Positions 59,672 to 64,000 of a stretch of 64,000 nucleotides of DNA are shown one piece after another. The notes beneath the pieces were generated by a model. It worked only from the letters and a program-made list of their open reading frames with translations. It was not told the DNA's origin and did no database searches. Position numbers and translations under genes: made by a program. This DNA is from Streptomyces clavuligerus (GTDB lineage: Bacteria; Actinomycetota; Actinomycetes; Streptomycetales; Streptomycetaceae), in the NCBI RefSeq assembly GCF_005519465.1, contig NZ_CP027859.1, positions 186,001 to 250,000 on the forward strand, written 5' to 3'. Numbering within the stretch: position 1 is the stretch's first letter; the number at the start of each line of letters is the position of its first letter.

Positions 59672-62317
59672 GTGTCCGACGACACCGACGCCCCTGGCGG
59701 CGCCGCCCCCGGAAAGGCCCCCGGGAAGCTCATCAACTTCCCGGTCGGAAACGACATTCTCAACCGGCCCCCGGAACTGGCCGACCCCGGCCGTCTCTTC
59801 CCCCAGCAGTCCGCCGCACCGCCGGAATACCCGGAGGACACCACGGAACTCCCCACTATCCGGGAGCCGATGAGCCCCGAAATGGCACTCGCCGATGATC
59901 CCGAATCCGAAAACGAGGAAGACGGCGACGAAGAAGAAGAGGAAGAATACGAGGATGAAGAGGAGGAATACGAATATCCCCGGACCCTGACGGAGCGTCT
60001 GGGTGACTGGCTCGAATACCGAATCGACCGCGGTCGGGCACGGATGGCGGCCGAGGCCCCCTACCGTGAAGCGGAAATCGCGGCGAAAGTCGCCGCGCTG
60101 AAAGCGGAATCCGACCGCGATATCGCCCTGCTCAAAGCGCAGAACAGTCTGCGTGCTGCGCAGGCGCAGGCTCAGGCGGACAAAACCGCGGCCAAAGGAA
60201 AAGGCGACGCCGTCGCGATGAAATCCGGTGGCACGAGCGGTGGTTCGGGGGCGGGCCGGTCCGGCTCGGGCGGCGGTTCCGGCGGTGGGCGTGGTGGCGG
60301 GCGCGGTGGTTCGGGCCTGGGTGCCGACAAGGGCGGCCGGTCGAAGTCCGGTGGCGGCTCGGGCGGTGGTGGTGGCTCCGGGAAGAACTCCGGCGGCGCC
60401 TCGGGCTCCGGGTCCGGTGGTTCCAGGGGCGCCTCGGGCCGCGGCGACAGCCGGGGCCGGTCGGACGGTACCGGCGGGAAGGGCTCCCAGGGCAGCCGGT
60501 CGGACGGTACCGGCGGGAAGGGCTCCGGCGGATCCGGATCCGGGTCAGGTGCCGGTGGCGGCACGGGATCCGGCCGTTCCGGGGCCGGCGGATCCCGGGA
60601 TGAGAAGAAGGGCTCCGGCAGCCGGGGTGGGAGTTCCGGCGCCTCGGGCTCCGGGTCCGGGTCCGGGGCCGGGTCTGGTGGTGGTGGGAAGGGCCCGGGG
60701 AAGGGCCCTGGGAAGGGCCAGGGCGGCGGCACGGGCAGGGGGTCCGGCAGCTCCGGTGCGGCCGGTCCGTCTCCGCGTCAGGACCGGCGCAGGGACCGGC
60801 AGGGCCGCCGTGAGGACCGCGCGGACCAGCGCCGGCGCGGTAAGGACGACCGGACTGCCGCACGCCAGGAGCGCCGCGACAACGGACGCAACGAGCGGGC
60901 CGCGGCACGGCAGGAACGGCGGCACGACCTGCGGGCCGGGCTCCGGGGCAAGCGGCTGGACGCCGATCTGGCCGACCGGACCAAGGACCGCGACCAGGCC
61001 CGAACCAACCAGCAGACCCTGTGGGAGAAGAAGCGGAAAGCCAAGGACGAGCAGGCGGCGGAGAAGAAGCGGTCCAAGGCCGGGCGGACGGCCGCCCGCA
61101 AGGCCAGGCGTGAGCGGCGCAAGAAGGCGCGGGCGGAGAAGCGGGCGGCCGGTCCGGGCAGGGTGACGCTCGCGGCGGCGGTCGTGGAAGAGGCGCAGCG
61201 CCGGTTCGACGAGCGCCGCAAGCAGGCCGAGGGCGAGGAGACGCCGGACGGCGGGAAGGAGCTCGACAAGGAGGCCGGCAAGGAGGCTGGCTCGGAGGTT
61301 CCCGGCGAGGGTTCCCCTGATGCCGGAAAGGGTCCTGAGGGTGCTTCTGAGGGGCCCGGTGACCCGTCTGTGTCTGAGGCCCCGGAGGGTGCAGGAGCGG
61401 GCCCTCACGAGCCGTCCAGTGGCCCTGATGGGGCGCGGCAGTCGGGTTGGTGGGGGCGCTGGCGGAAGTCCGGCAAGCGGCGGCCCCGGGGCCGCCGCCG
61501 GGCGGGCGGGGACGACGCGGCCTCCAGTGCCCGGTCAGCCGGTCCGTTCGGGCCTGAGACAGCGGAGTGGCCGGGACACGAGACACCTCCGCGGAAAGCC
61601 GCCCCGGGCGGCGAGGACGACGATGACATTCCGGACGCCGTCATCATCAACGGCGCCGCTCTGACGGCAGGCCAGCCGCGCCGGTACCCTCCGCGGCCCG
61701 GTACCAGCAGGCCCCCCGCCCCGGACCCCGCTCCCCCACCGTCCCCGCCCGCCCCGCCTGCCCCGCCTGCCCCGCCTGCCCCGCCTGCCCCGCCACCGGC
61801 TCCGGCCGGACCCGAGCCCACCCCACCCGAAGACAAGGAGCACAGCCACATGATGGACGGTCAGCCCCCCGCCAAACCCCCCGCACCTGTACACGGCAGC
61901 GGCAGCGGCAGCGGCGTGCAGCATCTCGACGCCCGGCACCGGACCGACATCACTCTCGGCCAGTACCTGATGGACATGACCAACGTCGCCCTGCGGGCGC
62001 AGCACTGTGCGGACGCCGCGGAGAAGGCGGAACACCGTCTCGGGGTCATCGCGGACGCCATCGGCAAGCTCGCACCCGTCTTTGAGCGGGGGCACGCGCT
62101 CGACCGGCGGCTGATCGAGCAGTTCGAGCAGACGGGGCAGCGGATCGAGCAGGCGCAGCGCTGTGCTCGCCAGGCCTCTGTGGACTGCCAGGCCGCCGCC
62201 GAGGGCGCGCGGCTGGCCGCGATGGCGGTCGGCAGGGTCTACGGCGAGGACCAGGACGCCAAGGAGGAGGCCGGTCTCGACCACGCCTCGGCGGCCGTTC
62301 ACCACGAGGGGCACTGA
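59672..62317 (+). CDS. Large low-complexity transfer-region protein
   Basis: 881 aa from GTG 59672. Order: short structured start (LINFPVGNDILNRPPELADP), Glu-rich acidic stretch (residues about 80-105), helix (YREAEIAAKVAALKAESDRD), about 190 residues of Gly/Ser-rich low complexity (residues 185-370), Arg/Lys/Gln-rich basic region (370-510), acidic-Gly region, Pro-rich stretch, and a helical C-terminal domain from GQYLMDMTNVALRAQHCADA to KEEAGLDHASAAV. It may tether DNA or membrane components during transfer. Family not recognised; the frame is clean over 2.6 kb. Confidence 0.75.
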   Translation: MSDDTDAPGGAAPGKAPGKLINFPVGNDILNRPPELADPGRLFPQQSAAPPEYPEDTTELPTIREPMSPEMALADDPESENEEDGDEEEEEEYEDEEEEYEYPRTLTERLGDWLEYRIDRGRARMAAEAPYREAEIAAKVAALKAESDRDIALLKAQNSLRAAQAQAQADKTAAKGKGDAVAMKSGGTSGGSGAGRSGSGGGSGGGRGGGRGGSGLGADKGGRSKSGGGSGGGGGSGKNSGGASGSGSGGSRGASGRGDSRGRSDGTGGKGSQGSRSDGTGGKGSGGSGSGSGAGGGTGSGRSGAGGSRDEKKGSGSRGGSSGASGSGSGSGAGSGGGGKGPGKGPGKGQGGGTGRGSGSSGAAGPSPRQDRRRDRQGRREDRADQRRRGKDDRTAARQERRDNGRNERAAARQERRHDLRAGLRGKRLDADLADRTKDRDQARTNQQTLWEKKRKAKDEQAAEKKRSKAGRTAARKARRERRKKARAEKRAAGPGRVTLAAAVVEEAQRRFDERRKQAEGEETPDGGKELDKEAGKEAGSEVPGEGSPDAGKGPEGASEGPGDPSVSEAPEGAGAGPHEPSSGPDGARQSGWWGRWRKSGKRRPRGRRRAGGDDAASSARSAGPFGPETAEWPGHETPPRKAAPGGEDDDDIPDAVIINGAALTAGQPRRYPPRPGTSRPPAPDPAPPPSPPAPPAPPAPPAPPAPPPAPAGPEPTPPEDKEHSHMMDGQPPAKPPAPVHGSGSGSGVQHLDARHRTDITLGQYLMDMTNVALRAQHCADAAEKAEHRLGVIADAIGKLAPVFERGHALDRRLIEQFEQTGQRIEQAQRCARQASVDCQAAAEGARLAAMAVGRVYGEDQDAKEEAGLDHASAAVHHEGH

Positions 62318-62730
62318 TGGACATGGACCTGGAGTGCTCTGTCCCCTACCCCATCGCCTCTGCCGGCGCCTCTCCCTACCAGGCGTTTCAGCAGGCCCTG
62401 CGCAACGTCGACCGCGAACTCAGCACTATGGCGGACGACCTGGCCGTGGTGGAGCGGGCGATGCGGCGTGACGCCCAGGCCGTGGAAGGCACGGCGGAGG
62501 CGATCGCCCGCGCCGGACTCGACGACCGGTTCGTGCGGATGACGCAGGAGGTCGCCATCCTGCTGGGCGGCACGGCCCGCGGCCTGGGCCTTTTCCAGCA
62601 GGCGGCCCAGGAAGCGGCGGACGACACCGCCGCGACCGCCCGTCTCCACACCTCCCTCTACGGCCGCCTCGACGAGATCCGGTCCGGCCGTAAGGAGAAG
62701 ACCCCGAAGCCCGGGTTCTTCACCGACTGA
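62317..62730 (+). CDS. Helical transfer-region protein
   Basis: 137 aa, ATG sharing one base with the previous stop (TGATG). ASPYQAFQQALRNVDRELST, VVERAMRRDAQAVEGTAEAI, FVRMTQEVAILLGGTARGLG, LFQQAAQEAADDTAATARLH. Four-helix-like; it resembles the helical C-terminus of the 881-aa protein (EAIARAG / HCADAAEKAEHR) in character. Unknown function. Confidence 0.7.
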   Translation: MDMDLECSVPYPIASAGASPYQAFQQALRNVDRELSTMADDLAVVERAMRRDAQAVEGTAEAIARAGLDDRFVRMTQEVAILLGGTARGLGLFQQAAQEAADDTAATARLHTSLYGRLDEIRSGRKEKTPKPGFFTD

Positions 62731-62844
62731 CAACCCCTCCCCCGGGGACGGCCCGCGCGCGAGTGCGGGGCCGCCCCTCGAGCCCTCCCCCACGCACAAC
62801 CGGAACCTGACCGGCCGGTCTTATTCACCAGCAAGGAGCCCCCT

Positions 62845-64000
62845 GTGTCCGTCCCCCGCGGCGTCGCCCTGGAGCGCGCGCTCTACGTCCTGGCCGCGCC
62901 GGTGATCGCCGCGGCACCCAACCTCTCCCCCACCGGCGCCGTCAACACGGTCGTCGTCCTCGCCGGAGCCGCGGGAACCGCCTCCCTCCTCCACGCCGTC
63001 ACCAGCCCTACCCCCGGCACCGGACAGCGCATCCTGCGCGCCACCCCCCTCGCCCTGGCCGCCGCCGTCGACATCGCCGCCCTGCACACCCCCGGCTGGG
63101 GCCCCTGGAACGCGGACGCCCTGACAGCCGCCGGGTGGGCGCTGCTGTGCGGGGCACTCGCCCCCTGGACACGGACCCGCCGCAGCCACCACCGCCCCCC
63201 GACAGCCATCACCCTGCCCCCCACCCCAGAACCGGTCCTGGAGCAGGCCGCCCCCGAGGAACCGCTGCCCCCGGACGACAATGCCGACCACCTCACCCGG
63301 CAGGCCCGCCGCATGTGGGAACGCGCCGGATCCCCGGGCGAGACCCAGATCGTCACCGCCGTCCCCCACGAAGGGACCCGGCACGACATCACCCTGCTGC
63401 TGCGCATGCTCCAGCCCGGACGCCCCATCAGGGCCCTGACACTGGAGGCGGTGGCGGCGGTGTTCGCCGTGCCCGCCACCCCTGACACGGTGCGGATCGA
63501 GCCGGTGGCGCAGCAGCCCGGCGCACGGCAGGGCGGGCCCGGCTGGGCGGAGGTCCACATCACCCCGGACGCGGCGGCCCGCCGGGCGACGGCCCCCACG
63601 GACGCGGAGCGGTGGGCGGACCGGATCGGCGGGCCCCGCGGCGGCGCCCCCGGGTCCCAGCTGGTCGCCGTCACCCGGGACCGGGAGCGGGGGGTGACGT
63701 TCTACCGGGCCCGGATGACCGACCCCACCGAGACACCCCGCGTCGACCTGAACAAGGTCTGCCGGGGCCTGGGGATCCCGGAGGACGACTCCTGCGTCTT
63801 CGTCCTGCTCGACGGGGCCGAGTTCCTGATCAGCGTCTTCGATCAGCCGCCGCTCTCCCAGACCTTCCCCGCCACCCGCGACCTTCTGACCCCGGACGCG
63901 AAGGGCATGTTCGTGTGCGGGTACACCATCACCGGCCAGCCGGTGAAGAACATGGTCTGGCAGCACGACAAGAACGCCCCGGCCCACGGCCTCATCCTCG
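62845..64000 (+). CDS. TraB/FtsK-like transfer protein, N-terminal part (runs off the window)
   Basis: GTG 62845 with AAGGAGCC seven bases before. At least 385 codons. Two or three membrane helices (LYVLAAPVIAAAPNL, NTVVVLAGAAGTASLL, ALTAAGWALLCGALAPW), a cytosolic part with LTRQARRMWERAG, DITLLLRMLQPGRP, and near the end FVCGYTITGQPVKNMVWQHD, then APAHGLIL at the border. In actinobacterial TraB/FtsK-type translocases the sequence HGLI(L) directly precedes the Walker A motif G.TGSGKS, so the ATPase domain probably follows outside the window. Confidence 0.7.
   Translation, partial: MSVPRGVALERALYVLAAPVIAAAPNLSPTGAVNTVVVLAGAAGTASLLHAVTSPTPGTGQRILRATPLALAAAVDIAALHTPGWGPWNADALTAAGWALLCGALAPWTRTRRSHHRPPTAITLPPTPEPVLEQAAPEEPLPPDDNADHLTRQARRMWERAGSPGETQIVTAVPHEGTRHDITLLLRMLQPGRPIRALTLEAVAAVFAVPATPDTVRIEPVAQQPGARQGGPGWAEVHITPDAAARRATAPTDAERWADRIGGPRGGAPGSQLVAVTRDRERGVTFYRARMTDPTETPRVDLNKVCRGLGIPEDDSCVFVLLDGAEFLISVFDQPPLSQTFPATRDLLTPDAKGMFVCGYTITGQPVKNMVWQHDKNAPAHGLIL

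Noticed and set aside
60132..61586. Long minus-strand frames opposite the 881-aa gene
   Set aside because: Pro/Arg-rich composition is the complement of Gly/Ser/Ala codons of the plus-strand gene; no start signal or motif.
62821..63987. 388-codon minus-strand frame at the end of the window
   Set aside because: It is opposite the TraB/FtsK-like gene, which has a ribosome binding site, membrane segments and a family-typical motif before the border.

Overview
The window is about 70% GC and uses GTG starts, GTGA/ATGA gene overlaps, several WhiB-family genes, XRE/DUF5753 regulators and SpdB/DUF2637-type transfer genes. This points to a Streptomyces (or close relative), and to accessory DNA: a large conjugative plasmid, a chromosome arm, or an integrated conjugative element. 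There are no rRNA genes, no complete tRNA and no core-metabolism operons. Most duplicated genes are truncated or frameshifted.

Layout. Positions 1-4.5 kb hold IS3, ISAzo13 and IS630 remnants and an AraC regulator. Positions 4.6-9.4 kb hold a secreted serine hydrolase, gene debris, a Phd/RelE-type toxin-antitoxin pair and a small membrane protein. Positions 9.6-12.8 kb hold a toxin-like operon: a large acidic protein ending in a RelA/SpoT nucleotidyltransferase domain, a 92-aa partner, and a MESH1-like HD hydrolase. At 13.1-13.6 kb is a secreted protein resembling the insect MBF2 / 'salivary secreted peptide' family. Positions 13.6-32.2 kb and 41.5-48 kb are a mosaic of short cas-less CRISPR arrays (28-nt repeats, ~33-nt spacers, 54-nt conserved leader). 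These alternate with copies of the 3' end of one gene, with WhiB/zinc-ribbon mini-operons and with three copies of a regulatory module. Positions 32.6-41.5 kb hold a YdeI-like gene, a WYL regulator, an epoxide hydrolase whose end runs into a CRISPR array, a methyltransferase, an intact IS630 element, IS701 and IS110 fragments, a chitin-binding secreted protein and a Gly-rich relic. Positions 48-64 kb are a better preserved plasmid backbone: a winged-helix replication-type protein with two DnaA boxes inside its gene, a GntR/UTRA regulator with operator-like palindromes, a GNAT gene, an intact WhiB/zinc-ribbon operon, a DUF2637/SpdB membrane protein, small transfer-type genes, an 881-aa low-complexity protein and the start of a TraB/FtsK-like gene cut by the window end.

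How the parts relate. The intact gene at 48.1-50.0 kb is followed by leader O and mini-array O. Everywhere else only the 3' third of that gene is present, again followed by the leader and an array. Each such tail begins at a degenerate CRISPR repeat that closes the previous array. The mosaic is therefore a set of [gene tail - leader - array] cassettes, several in tandem. Some cassettes share the leader-distal spacer and have (near-)identical tails but differ in all leader-proximal spacers, which suggests spacer acquisition or replacement after duplication, presumably by type I-E Cas proteins encoded outside the window. CRISPR repeats also form the joints with an endonuclease gene, a WhiB operon, a PP2C relic and an epoxide hydrolase gene.

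The other striking unit is the alarmone-type pair (RelA/SpoT-domain toxin plus small alarmone hydrolase), in which the hydrolase may be the antidote. All functional statements are from reading the sequence; no database search was run.
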